Assembly: GCA_021792635.1 (NCBI GenBank)
Contig: JAJYUH010000019.1
Location: forward strand, 1 to 34,145
DNA from: Natronospirales bacterium
GTDB lineage: Bacteria > Pseudomonadota > Gammaproteobacteria > Natronospirales > REEB76
Length of the DNA stretch: 34,145 nucleotides
Reading direction: 5' to 3'
The notes beneath the pieces were generated by a model. It saw only the letters and a list, made by a program, of their open reading frames with translations, did not search any database and was not told where the DNA came from. Position numbers and translations under genes: made by a program. This document shows, piece by piece, positions 24,214 to 31,787 of this stretch; position 1 is the stretch's first letter; each line of letters opens with the position of its first letter.

Positions 24214-25371
24214 TCAGAATCTCTTTCCCTGACCACTGTCCACGATACGCAGATCTTCAATGCCCTCCCCCACCGCCCGTTGGTCGCGTTTGCCTTCCAG
24301 CTTGATGCGCAGACGCAGCTCATTCTGCGAATCCGCGTTGCGGATCGCGTCTTCATAGGCGATGAGGCCCTTCTCATACAGGTCAAACAGGGACTGATCG
24401 AATGTCTGCATGCCATGCTGGGTGGATTTCGCCATGATTTCCTTGATCTGGGCCACCTCACCCTTGAAAATGAGATCGGCAATCAGCGGGGAATTCAGCA
24501 TGATTTCCACCGCCGGTACGCGTCCCTTGCCGCCCTGCCGTCTCACCAGGCGTTGCGAAATGAACGCACGGATGTTGAGTGACAGATCCATGAGCAGTTG
24601 CTGACGCCGCTCCGGGGGGAAAAAATTGATGATGCGGTCCAGGGCCTGATTGGCGTTGTTGGCATGCAGCGTGGACAGCACCAAGTGGCCGGTTTCGGCG
24701 AAGGCCACGGCGTAGTCCATCGTGTTGCGATCGCGGATCTCGCCGATGAAGATCACATCCGGCGCCTGACGCAGGGTGTTCTTCAGGGCTACATCCCAGG
24801 AATCCGTGTCCACCCCCACCTCACGCTGGGTAATGACGCAATTGATATGCGGATGCACGAACTCGATGGGATCCTCGATAGTGACGATATGGTCCTTGGA
24901 ATTCTTGTTGCGATGTCCGACCATGGAGGCGATGGAGGTGGATTTGCCGGAACCCGTGGCACCGACAAAGATCACGATGCCGCGCTTGGCCATCACCACA
25001 TCTTTCAGCACGGGCGGCAGCCCCAGCTTGTCGAAATCTGGAATCTCGGTATTGAGGGTACGCAGCACGGCGCCGATGCGTCCCTGCTGCACGAAAGCGC
25101 TGACACGAAAGCGTCCGATGCCCGGCGGGCTGATGGCAAACTGGCATTCCTTGGTGGAATCGAATTCCTTTGTCTGCCGGTCATTCATGATGGCGCGCAC
25201 CAGCAGGCCGCTCTGTTCCGCCGTCAAGGGCTTGTCAGTGGCAGCGGCGATCTGTCCATCCACCTTGATGGCCGGCGGGAAACCCGCGGTGATGAACAGG
25301 TCAGATCCCTTGCGTGATACCATGGAGCGCAGCAGATCCTGAATGAACTTGATTGCCTGGTCTCTTTCCAT
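24214..25371 (-). CDS. pilU: PilU, type IV pilus retraction ATPase
   Basis: This 385-aa PilT paralogue is known in Pseudomonas and Vibrio to help PilT retract pili under load. Motifs: SDLFITAGFPPAIKVDGQI at 23-41, Walker A GATGSGKS at 137-144, HIVTIEDPIEFVHPHINCVI, VIFIGEIRDRNTMDYAVAFA (Walker B), STLHANNANQALDRIINFFP, and GMQTFDQSLFDLYEKGLIAY. The poorly conserved C-terminal tail (KRDQRAVGEGIEDLRIVD) and the length match PilU of P. aeruginosa (382 aa). It lies 37 bp downstream of pilT. A run of seven T on the coding strand follows its stop, but without a convincing stem. Confidence 0.93.
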   Translation of the reverse strand: MERDQAIKFIQDLLRSMVSRKGSDLFITAGFPPAIKVDGQIAAATDKPLTAEQSGLLVRAIMNDRQTKEFDSTKECQFAISPPGIGRFRVSAFVQQGRIGAVLRTLNTEIPDFDKLGLPPVLKDVVMAKRGIVIFVGATGSGKSTSIASMVGHRNKNSKDHIVTIEDPIEFVHPHINCVITQREVGVDTDSWDVALKNTLRQAPDVIFIGEIRDRNTMDYAVAFAETGHLVLSTLHANNANQALDRIINFFPPERRQQLLMDLSLNIRAFISQRLVRRQGGKGRVPAVEIMLNSPLIADLIFKGEVAQIKEIMAKSTQHGMQTFDQSLFDLYEKGLIAYEDAIRNADSQNELRLRIKLEGKRDQRAVGEGIEDLRIVDSGQGKRF

Positions 25372-25408
25372 TATCGGCTCCGCCGCGCCGTGAGCGCGGT
25401 TGCATTAT

Positions 25409-26452
25409 TCAGAGAAAAGCGTCCTTGTTCACCGCGTACACACGGGCTTCATCCTTGGTAATCATACCCTTACGCACAAAATCCGTGAGATTCTGATCGA
25501 GTGTCTGCATGCCAGACGCCTGGCCAGTCTGGATGGCGGAATACATCTGCGCGATCTTGTTCTCGCGAATCAGGTTGCGGATGGCGGGCGTGCCGAGCAT
25601 GATTTCATGTACCGCTATCCGGCCGCCGCCGATCTTCTTGCACAGCGATTGGGAAATCACCGCGCGCAACGACTCCGAAAGCATGGCGCGCACCATGTCC
25701 TTCTCCGCCGCCGGAAATACGTCCACCACACGATCGATGGTCTTGGCCGCAGAGCTGGTGTGCAGGGTAGCGAACACCAAGTGACCGGTCTCGGCGCCGG
25801 TGAGCGCGAGACGGATGGTTTCGAGATCGCGCATTTCACCCACCAGAATGGTGTCCGGATCCTCACGCAGCGCGGAGCGCAATGCCTCATTGAAACCCAG
25901 GGTATCGCGATGCACTTCACGCTGGTTGACGAGGCACTTCTTGCTTTCGTGCACGAATTCGATGGGATCTTCGATAGTGAGGATATGACCGAAGTCATTT
26001 TCGTTGATATAGTTGACCATCGCCGCCAGGGTAGTGGATTTGCCGGAACCGGTCGGCCCGGTTACCAGTACCAGGCCGCGCGGCTGGTTGGCGATGTCCA
26101 TGAAAATCTTGGGCGCATTCAGGTCATCCAGCGTCAACACCTTATCGGGAATGGTGCGAAACACAGCGCCCGCGCCGCGGTTCTGGTTGAAGGCGTTCAC
26201 GCGGAAACGCGCCAATTTGGGAATCTCGAATGAAAAGTCGCATTCCAGGAATTCCTCGTAATCCTTGCGCTGCTTGTCGTTCATGATGTCGTACACCATG
26301 TCATACACATCCTTGTGTTCCATGGCCGGCATGTTGATGCGACGCATGTCCCCATCCACCCGGATCATGGGCGGCACGCCCGAAGACAGGTGCAGGTCGG
26401 ACGCCTTGTTCTTGACGCTGAAAGCCAGCAATTGGGAAATATCAAAGGCCAT
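25409..26452 (-). CDS. pilT: PilT, type IV pilus retraction ATPase
   Basis: This hexameric motor, 347 aa, depolymerises the pilus to drive twitching. SDLHLSSGVPPMIRVDGDM is at 18-36, Walker A GPTGSGKS at 132-139, then ILTIEDPIEFVH, Walker B TILVGEMRDLETI, and the His-box ATLHTSSAAKTIDRVVDVFP. The PilT-specific AIRNLIRE motif is present and separates it from the two PilU-type neighbours. I chose ATG 26452: GGGAGA lies just upstream and the N-terminus MAFDISQLLAFSVKNKASDL is standard; the frame continues to 26584 but without homology. First of three ATPase genes, divergent from yggS over 138 bp, as in Pseudomonas. Confidence 0.96.
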   Translation of the reverse strand: MAFDISQLLAFSVKNKASDLHLSSGVPPMIRVDGDMRRINMPAMEHKDVYDMVYDIMNDKQRKDYEEFLECDFSFEIPKLARFRVNAFNQNRGAGAVFRTIPDKVLTLDDLNAPKIFMDIANQPRGLVLVTGPTGSGKSTTLAAMVNYINENDFGHILTIEDPIEFVHESKKCLVNQREVHRDTLGFNEALRSALREDPDTILVGEMRDLETIRLALTGAETGHLVFATLHTSSAAKTIDRVVDVFPAAEKDMVRAMLSESLRAVISQSLCKKIGGGRIAVHEIMLGTPAIRNLIRENKIAQMYSAIQTGQASGMQTLDQNLTDFVRKGMITKDEARVYAVNKDAFL

Positions 26453-26590
26453 ATCTCTCCCCTGCATACCCGGGCGTTTTTGCCGCGAGGGCAACGCCGC
26501 AACCGCCAGGCCACGCTTGAAGTAGTATAACGAAACCTTGCCCGGCCGATTCCCGGACACCGGCCTGCCGACCACGATACCCACTCAAGC

Positions 26591-27304
26591 ATGACCAACG
26601 CAACCCTGGAGCCTATCGCCCGGAACCTCACCACGGTGCGCGCACGCATGGCCGCTGCCGCGGTACAGGCCGGCCGTGATCCCACCAGCATCCGGCTGCT
26701 GGCCGTGAGCAAAACCCAGCCGGTGGCGGCCATCGAGGCGGCCTGCGAAGCAGGACAGATGGAATATGGGGAAAATTACCTGCAGGAGGCCCTGCCCAAG
26801 CTGGACGCGCTGCGCCGTCGCCAGGAACTCGTGTGGCACTTCATCGGCAGCCTGCAGGGCAACAAAACCCGTGCGGTGGCGGAACACTTCGCCTGGGTGC
26901 ATACCGTGGACCGGGAACGGATTGCGCGTCGCCTCCACGAGCAGCGGCCTTCCGCTTTACCGCCTCTCAACGTATGCATCGAGGTGCGGCTTTCCCATGA
27001 GCCGCATAAGAGGGGTATCCCGCCGGAGGAAGCGGCTGCACTGGCGCAGCGCATTTCCGCCATGCCGCACCTGCGTTTGCGCGGTCTCATGACCATCCCG
27101 CCGCCCGCGGAAGGTGCCGATGCACAACGGCTGCCGTTCCGCCGGCTGGGAAAATTATTCGACTCGTTGAACGCACAGGGTTATGCCCTCGACACCTTGT
27201 CCATGGGCATGTCGGGCGATTTTGCGGCAGCCATCACCGAAGGCGCCACCCTGGTGCGGGTGGGCACGGCGATTTTCGGGCCACGCGCGCCGGAGCGTTC
27301 CTAA
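26591..27304 (+). CDS. yggS: PLP homeostasis protein (YggS/PROSC family)
   Basis: This 237-aa protein is a pyridoxal-phosphate carrier or homeostasis protein with an alanine-racemase-type barrel and no known catalysis. PLP-binding Lys41 lies in LLAVSKTQP. Other hallmarks are YGENYLQEALPKLDAL, WHFIGSLQGNKTRAV, LRGLMTIPPP, LSMGMSGDFAAAI (phosphate binding) and VRVGTAIFGPR at the end. Its position upstream of proC and opposite pilT is the usual gammaproteobacterial arrangement. The gap to proC is 53 bp. Confidence 0.94.
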   Translation: MTNATLEPIARNLTTVRARMAAAAVQAGRDPTSIRLLAVSKTQPVAAIEAACEAGQMEYGENYLQEALPKLDALRRRQELVWHFIGSLQGNKTRAVAEHFAWVHTVDRERIARRLHEQRPSALPPLNVCIEVRLSHEPHKRGIPPEEAAALAQRISAMPHLRLRGLMTIPPPAEGADAQRLPFRRLGKLFDSLNAQGYALDTLSMGMSGDFAAAITEGATLVRVGTAIFGPRAPERS

Positions 27305-27357
27305 AGACGCACGCACCCGGTATCCTAGGTTCACCCTTCTCTATTCAGGAGTCGCGT

Positions 27358-28194
27358 GTGCCCGGCGATCCGTGCATTGCGTTCATCGGCGGCGGCAACA
27401 TGGCACGCTGCCTCATAGGCGGTTTGTTGCACAAGGGTTTCGCCGCGACCCGCATCCATGTGGCCGATCCCAGCGCCGCGCAGCTCGAGTTTCTGCGTCA
27501 GCATTACCCCGTGCACACCACCGGTGACAACGCCAATGCGGTGCAGGGCGCGCAGGTTGTGGTGTTCGCCGTGAAGCCGCAGGCGTTTCGCGATGCGGCG
27601 CGTCCGCTGGCGCCCGCGCTCGCAAAGACCCGGCCGCTGATTATTTCAATCGCCGCCGGCATTGCCGAACCGGACATCCGCCGCTGGCTCGGTTACGATG
27701 CCGCCATCGTGCGTGTCATGCCCAACACACCCGCGCTTCACGGCGCCGGCGCCGCCGCACTCTATGCCAATCATTTTGTCAGCGCGGAACAGCGTATGCT
27801 CGCCGAGAACTTGTTCAAGGCCGTGGGCATCGCCCTGTGGGTGGACCACGAGCGCCACATGAACGCCGTTACCGCCGTGTCCGGCAGCGGCCCGGCCTAT
27901 TTCTTTCTGCTGATGGAAATACTCGAGGCCGCCGCCCGCGAGTTGGGGTTGCCGGCGGAAATCACCCGCAAACTCGTGCGGCAGACCGCCTACGGTGCCG
28001 CACGTATGGCGCTTGAAAGCAAGGAGGATGCCGCGACGCTGTGTAAACAGGTCACATCTCCCGGCGGCACCACCGCCGCCGCCCTGGGTGTGCTGCATGA
28101 AGCGCAACTGCGGGAAATCTTTCTCAAGGCACTCACCGCGGCGCGCGACCGTGGCGCAGAATTGTCGCGGGAACTCGGCCGGGAGTCGGCATGA
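27358..28194 (+). CDS. proC: Pyrroline-5-carboxylate reductase
   Basis: This 278-aa NAD(P)H-dependent enzyme makes the last step of proline synthesis. The Rossmann motif is CIAFIGGGNMARCLIGGLL at 6-24. VRVMPNTPALHGAGAAALYA and AVSGSGPAYFFLLMEILEAA (about 178-197) are the family signature, and ITRKLVRQTAYGAARMALES and SPGGTTAAALGVL complete it. The GTG start at 27358 is supported by CAGGAG seven bases upstream. The product of rocD at 31788 yields its substrate from ornithine, so the two could cooperate in arginine-to-proline conversion, although they are in different operons. Its TGA overlaps the yggT ATG. Confidence 0.95.
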   Translation: MPGDPCIAFIGGGNMARCLIGGLLHKGFAATRIHVADPSAAQLEFLRQHYPVHTTGDNANAVQGAQVVVFAVKPQAFRDAARPLAPALAKTRPLIISIAAGIAEPDIRRWLGYDAAIVRVMPNTPALHGAGAAALYANHFVSAEQRMLAENLFKAVGIALWVDHERHMNAVTAVSGSGPAYFFLLMEILEAAARELGLPAEITRKLVRQTAYGAARMALESKEDAATLCKQVTSPGGTTAAALGVLHEAQLREIFLKALTAARDRGAELSRELGRESA

Positions 28195-28748
28195 TCGGCC
28201 GCAGCCTTTACGCTCTGGTGTTCCTTCTGAATACCCTGTTCGGTTTGTATACCGCCGCGGTGATGCTGCGCTTCCTGCTGCAATGGGTGCGGGCGGATTT
28301 CTATAACCCCCTCTGCCAAGCTATCGTGAAGATTACCAACCCGCTGTTGCTGCCGCTACGGCGCGTCATCCCCGGCTGGCGGGGCCTGGACTTCGCCGCG
28401 GTGGTGCTGGTGATGATCATCCAGATCATCAATGTGGTGGTGGTGGCGGTTATCACCGGCCTGCCGCTGCAACCGCTGAATGTGGCCATCTGGGCGGTGC
28501 TGAAGCTCATTTTTGTGCTGGTGAACCTCTACTTCATCAGCATACTGGTGGAAGCCGTTTTGAGCTGGACCAGTCCGGGGCAGCGCAATCCGCTCGCAAA
28601 TCTCCTCTGGAGCCTAAACGCACCTCTGCTGCGACCGGCACGCAGGCTGATCCCGCCCTTGGGCGGGCTGGATTTCTCGCCTCTGGTGGTTTTGATCCTG
28701 TTGCAGGTGATCAACATCCTGCTGCCGTTGCAATGGCCGTTGCGATGA
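28191..28748 (+). CDS. yggT: YggT family integral membrane protein
   Basis: This 185-aa inner-membrane protein has two YGGT repeats, each with a pair of hydrophobic helices. The repeats read TAAVMLRFLLQWVRADFYNP with PLLLPLRRVIPGWRGLDFAA, and YFISILVEAVLSWTSPGQRN with PLLRPARRLIPPLGGLDFSP. The function is not established; E. coli YggT has been tied to osmotic or potassium stress and a cell-division role has been suggested in other bacteria. It overlaps proC and the next gene by ATGA on both sides, so the four genes yggS-proC-yggT-yggU form a compact unit. Confidence 0.93.
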   Translation: MIGRSLYALVFLLNTLFGLYTAAVMLRFLLQWVRADFYNPLCQAIVKITNPLLLPLRRVIPGWRGLDFAAVVLVMIIQIINVVVVAVITGLPLQPLNVAIWAVLKLIFVLVNLYFISILVEAVLSWTSPGQRNPLANLLWSLNAPLLRPARRLIPPLGGLDFSPLVVLILLQVINILLPLQWPLR

Positions 28749-29038
28749 CGGAATTGCCGTTTTTCCGCTACGAGGCGGACCGTCTGGTACTGCAGGTGCG
28801 GGTCCAGCCGGGCGCGCGCGACACGCGAATCACCGGGGTCATCAATGGTGAATTGCGCCTGCGGCTGCAGGCTCCCGCGAGCGATGGCCGCGCCAACCAG
28901 GCCTTGCAGGACTTTCTTGCGGAACGCCTCGGTACCGCGCGCTCACGGGTGGTAATCATTCGCGGGCACGCCAGCCGCAGCAAAACCCTCAGCGTGCGCC
29001 GTGCGACGCGCTTGCCCGAAACGCTGCTGACACGCTGA
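28745..29038 (+). CDS. yggU: YggU/DUF167 family protein
   Basis: This small, basic 97-aa protein of the conserved DUF167 family has no established function. The motif LVLQVRVQPGARDTRITG and the central ELRLRLQAPASDGRANQAL, followed by FLAERLGTARSRVVIIRGHA and SRSKTLSV, are definitive. I chose ATG 28745 because it overlaps the yggT stop (ATGA) and gives the 96-97 aa of the E. coli protein; ATG 28733 in frame would add four residues. Confidence 0.92.
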   Translation: MTELPFFRYEADRLVLQVRVQPGARDTRITGVINGELRLRLQAPASDGRANQALQDFLAERLGTARSRVVIIRGHASRSKTLSVRRATRLPETLLTR

Positions 29039-29074
29039 CCGCCCTGCCGGCGGGCTTCGCCGATAGCCGCTTTT

Positions 29075-29096
29075 ACAGGCAAAAACCCTGTTTTTT
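29075..29096 (+). terminator. Weak intrinsic terminator after yggU
   Basis: ACAGG (29075-29079) pairs with CCTGT (29087-29091) around a 7-base loop, and five more T follow at once. An outer CCGCT/AGCGG pairing can extend it. It lies 37 bp after yggU and before the promoter area of the HU gene, a fitting place to end the yggS-proC-yggT-yggU transcript. Confidence 0.45.
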
Positions 29097-29128
29097 AGCG
29101 GAAAACCCTCACATTTTTCCCGCGGCTG

Positions 29129-29137
29129 TGCTAGATT
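29129..29137 (+). promoter_or_regulatory. Possible extended -10 promoter of the HU-type gene
   Basis: TGCTAGATT fits an extended -10 element (TGn plus TAGATT, 29132-29137). The -35 region 17 bp upstream (TCACAT) is poor. A second candidate, TATTCT at 29148-29153, is closer to the gene. The start at 29181 would then have a leader of about 40 bases. Confidence 0.35.
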
Positions 29138-29180
29138 TCGCGGCGTGTATTCTGCATCGCCATCCAAAGGAGACCCTATA

Positions 29181-29561
29181 ATGGCTGTAAAGAAAAAGGC
29201 TGCATCCAAGGCTAAAACGGTTGCCAAGGCCACCAAGGCTCCGACGATCTCGGCGGACAAACCGTTGACCAAGTCGGAAACCTACGCATACCTCGCCCAT
29301 GCGACCGGCTTGAGCCGCAAACAGGTGGCGGCGGTGTTCGAGGGGCTTGCGGGTCTGGTGGGCAAGAGTATCCGCAAGAAGGGACCGGGCGTTTACGTGG
29401 TTCCCGGGCTGATGAAAGTCCGCGTGGTGCGCAAACCGGCCACCAAAGCGCGCGAGGGCATCAACCCGTTCACGGGCCAGCCCACCATCTTCAAAGCCAA
29501 GCCCGCCCGCAACGTGGTCAAAATTCAGGCCCTGAAAGCCCTGAAGGAAATGGCGAAATAG
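29181..29561 (+). CDS. HU-type DNA-binding protein with a lysine/alanine-rich N-terminal tail
   Basis: This is a 126-aa nucleoid-type protein. Residues 1-30 form a basic, disordered tail of Lys and Ala (AVKKKAASKAKTVAKATK). Residues 36-126 form an HU/IHF-like domain: TKSETYAYLAHATGLSRKQV (helical dimer core), VVPGLMKVRVVRKPATKARE and the DNA-binding arm GINPFTGQPTIFKAKPARNV, ending VKIQALKALKEMAK. HU proteins bend and compact DNA; tailed versions look like a fusion of HU with a histone-H1-like tail. I chose ATG 29181 because AAAGGAGA lies 8 bases upstream. A strong hairpin follows the gene. Monocistronic by appearance. Confidence 0.85.
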   Translation: MAVKKKAASKAKTVAKATKAPTISADKPLTKSETYAYLAHATGLSRKQVAAVFEGLAGLVGKSIRKKGPGVYVVPGLMKVRVVRKPATKAREGINPFTGQPTIFKAKPARNVVKIQALKALKEMAK

Positions 29562-29569
29562 GCCGTTCC

Positions 29570-29601
29570 GGTTCGGAGCCGCGGCAATGCGGCTCCGGAC
29601 C
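29570..29601 (+). terminator. Strong hairpin after the HU-type gene
   Basis: GGTTCGGAGCCGC (29570-29582) pairs with GCGGCTCCGGACC (29589-29601), one wobble pair included, around a 6-base loop. It starts 9 bp after the stop codon. No T-tract follows at once (T-rich bases come only near 29623), so termination may be imperfect. Confidence 0.55.
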
Positions 29602-29652
29602 TGTCATCGGGGTCAGGGGTATTTCTTTTCCCCGGCATCCCGTCGGAAGTTC

Positions 29653-30111
29653 TTATTTTGTCGTCCGGGCTTTTTCTTTCGCCAGCATCAGTGCTGCGAT
29701 CGGCACATACAAGAGCTCCGCCAGCTTGTGCATCAGGGCATCCTCGTATTTGTCGAGGGTGCCGTCCTCATAAGCTACCCGCCACAACATCTCCAGCAGG
29801 GCAAGCTTTTCCGGCTCATCAAGATGGTCGTTCAGCAGGCGGGTGAAGCGGTAAAGCGACACGGCCTGGTCCGATTCCGCCTGACCGGCGGCAATGAGCG
29901 CCTGGGTTTCCTCAGCCGTAAGTGAAAAGCGTTGCGCCAGTATCTTCCCGGCACGTTCCAGTTCCTGCGGTTTCTCCTGCATGTCCGCGCGTGCCATCTC
30001 CACGCACAACGCCGCCATGGCAAGCCGCGGTGCTGGCTGCGGATCTGCGGCAGCACGCGTACGTTTTTCACCCAAATTCTGTTCAATGAATTCGACAAAT
30101 GAATTAAACAT
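29653..30111 (-). CDS. TerB-like (tellurite resistance B family) protein
   Basis: This is a 152-aa acidic, all-helical cytoplasmic protein of the TerB-like family. Its conserved core includes MAALCVEMARADMQEKPQEL (metal-coordinating type acidic pattern), RFTRLLNDHLDEPEKLALLE and WRVAYEDGTLDKYEDALMHK. Stand-alone TerB-like proteins are common in proteobacteria and lack a proven function; there are no terA, terC, terD or terZ neighbours, so resistance to tellurite should not be assumed. I chose ATG 30111 (MFNSFVEFIEQNLG) because upstream in-frame codons show no homology. It lies 93 bp downstream of the outer-membrane protein gene, on the same strand. Confidence 0.8.
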   Translation of the reverse strand: MFNSFVEFIEQNLGEKRTRAAADPQPAPRLAMAALCVEMARADMQEKPQELERAGKILAQRFSLTAEETQALIAAGQAESDQAVSLYRFTRLLNDHLDEPEKLALLEMLWRVAYEDGTLDKYEDALMHKLAELLYVPIAALMLAKEKARTTK

Positions 30112-30204
30112 CGCGCTCCAACCGGGGACACCCCTTGCCGCTACCCAGGTTCCCTTTGACCACGGAAAACCGCAATCTGTTCCACCGCCAAAGCCCATGG
30201 ATTC

Positions 30205-30921
30205 TCAGAATCCGAATCCCAGTTTGACGCTGTAGGTACTGTTGCCGGCGATACGGTCGGCCTCCAGAGCCATATGCATTACCACGAAACTCATGGACAG
30301 ACCCACGAAAGCCTCGTTGCTGCCGAAGCTTTCGCTATTGAGGCCGGTGGAAACGCCCGGATCACTGTTCACCCACACGCGGCCGATGCCGGCGTAGGGA
30401 GTGAACGGACCGAAGCCCTTGGAAATGGACAGATCCAGGCTCTTGGTGTCGAAGGAGAGTTGATTCACGCCGGTGAGCCGGCTGTAAGCGGCGCGGATGC
30501 CGACCGCGGGTGACAGTGCACCGCCGTCCAGGATCGCATAGCGGATGTCACCACCGTACACCTTGATATTGGTGCTGGGTGCGGCGCTGTAGAAACCGCC
30601 CACGTCGAAACCGAAGGGCAGACCCTTGCTGACGCGCAGGCGCGCCATGGGGATGGTGCTCACGTTGCTGCCGTTCGTGGCAATGTTCCAGGCGGATGCA
30701 TGCGCCACGTTGGTGGCGCTCACATCAAAGCCCACATCAAAGCCGGTGAGGCCCTCGGGCGCCGCCGAATTGAGTTGCTTGTAGGTGATGATTGCACCCA
30801 GATCCGTGGAGAGATCCAGGAACTGGCTCTGGGTAAGGGCCGGAAGATTGTTGATATTGTTATTGGCAAAGGCGCCGGTAGATAAACCCAGCAATACAGC
30901 GGCTAACAGAATACGACGCAT
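30205..30921 (-). CDS. Small outer-membrane beta-barrel protein, unclassified
   Basis: This is a 238-aa exported protein with a clear signal peptide (MRRILLAAVLLGLSTGAFA, cleavage before NNN). The mature part alternates polar and hydrophobic residues in strand-sized blocks (for example ARLRVSKGLPFGFDVGGFYS and GIRAAYSRLTGVNQLSFDTK). It ends with aromatic Phe in the sequence STYSVKLGFGF, the usual C-terminal signal for barrel assembly. I do not recognise a named family with certainty; it resembles OmpA/OmpW-like or autotransporter-type small barrels. GGGAG lies 8-9 bases before the ATG at 30921. No neighbours clarify its role. Confidence 0.75.
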   Translation of the reverse strand: MRRILLAAVLLGLSTGAFANNNINNLPALTQSQFLDLSTDLGAIITYKQLNSAAPEGLTGFDVGFDVSATNVAHASAWNIATNGSNVSTIPMARLRVSKGLPFGFDVGGFYSAAPSTNIKVYGGDIRYAILDGGALSPAVGIRAAYSRLTGVNQLSFDTKSLDLSISKGFGPFTPYAGIGRVWVNSDPGVSTGLNSESFGSNEAFVGLSMSFVVMHMALEADRIAGNSTYSVKLGFGF

Positions 30922-30993
30922 GGCGGATACTCCCTGAGTGGTGGCTTGCTGATTACCCGGCCGTCGCGACCGGCCAGGAAAGTCTAGCAGACA

Positions 30994-31629
30994 TCAGGTG
31001 GGTTCAGGGTAACCGGAAAAATACGTTACCACCGCCTGACGCAATTCGTTCAGGCGTCCGTGGAAAAAATGTCCGGCACCCTCGAGCACCCTGAGCCGGG
31101 GCGGCTGTGAAAGCTCCGCCATCCAGCGGTATACCGCCTGCGGCGACACCACCTCATCGGCATCGCCCTGAATCAGCAGCCACGGGCACACCGGCGGGAT
31201 GATAGCCGTGGTGGTGAAGCGCTCTACGGCCGGCGCTACCGTTACCAGCTGCAGGACCGGTCGCTCGCTCTGGGCGCGCAGCACCACGTAGGCACCGAAG
31301 GAAAAGCCGCCCAGCCACAGCGGCATCCCCGGGTAGCGTGTGCTCAGCCAATCCATGGCGACCAGCGTATCCGCGGTTTCGCCCAGGCCGTTATCAAACG
31401 TGCCCGCGCTGTTACCAACACCGCGGAAATTGAAGCGCAGACTCACGGCACCGAGATCATTAAAGGCGCGCGCCAGAATATAGGCCACCTTGTTATTCAT
31501 GGTGCCCTGCTGCAGCGGATGCGGATGGCACACGACCGCGATGGCGCGTGGTGCATCTGATGGTGTATCCAGCAGTCCTTCCAATTGGCCTGCAGAACCC
31601 TGAAAAATCACAGCTTCACTGGCGGCCAC
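30994..31629 (-). CDS. Alpha/beta hydrolase (COG2945-like)
   Basis: This is a 211-aa cytoplasmic hydrolase of the small dienelactone-hydrolase/peptidase-like group. The N-terminal VVCHPHPLQQGTMNNKVAYI motif is typical of this family. The triad is Ser110 in GGFSFGAYV, Asp158 in QGDADEVVSP and His187 in GAGHFFHGRL. RFNFRGVGNSAGTFDNG is the usual oxyanion-region signature. The substrate is unknown. The gene begins with GTG at 31629 and no strong ribosome-binding site is visible. It diverges from rocD over 158 bp. Confidence 0.85.
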   Translation of the reverse strand: MAASEAVIFQGSAGQLEGLLDTPSDAPRAIAVVCHPHPLQQGTMNNKVAYILARAFNDLGAVSLRFNFRGVGNSAGTFDNGLGETADTLVAMDWLSTRYPGMPLWLGGFSFGAYVVLRAQSERPVLQLVTVAPAVERFTTTAIIPPVCPWLLIQGDADEVVSPQAVYRWMAELSQPPRLRVLEGAGHFFHGRLNELRQAVVTYFSGYPEPT

Positions 31630-31698
31630 GATTCATTTTCCCTTGCTGGAATAAAACCCGTAAAAACAAATCAAACTTAACCGGTTTAGCCGACTATT

Positions 31699-31727
31699 TT
31701 GGGCGGAAAATTTCATTTTGGTATGAT
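31699..31727 (+). promoter_or_regulatory. Sigma-70 promoter of rocD
   Basis: TTGGGC (31699-31704), a 17-bp spacer and TATGAT (31722-31727), which also carries an extended -10 TGG. The predicted transcript starts near 31734 and leaves a leader of about 54 bases before the rocD ATG. The surrounding 31630-31787 region is AT-rich and holds no gene. Confidence 0.65.
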
Positions 31728-31787
31728 AACGGTTTACCCGGCCGCTCCGTATTACACCGGCGCGACCCCGCCTACTGAGACACCGCC

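Noticed and set aside
29653..30111. Tellurite resistance operon
   Set aside because: Only a single TerB-like gene is present; terZ, terA, terC, terD and terE are absent.
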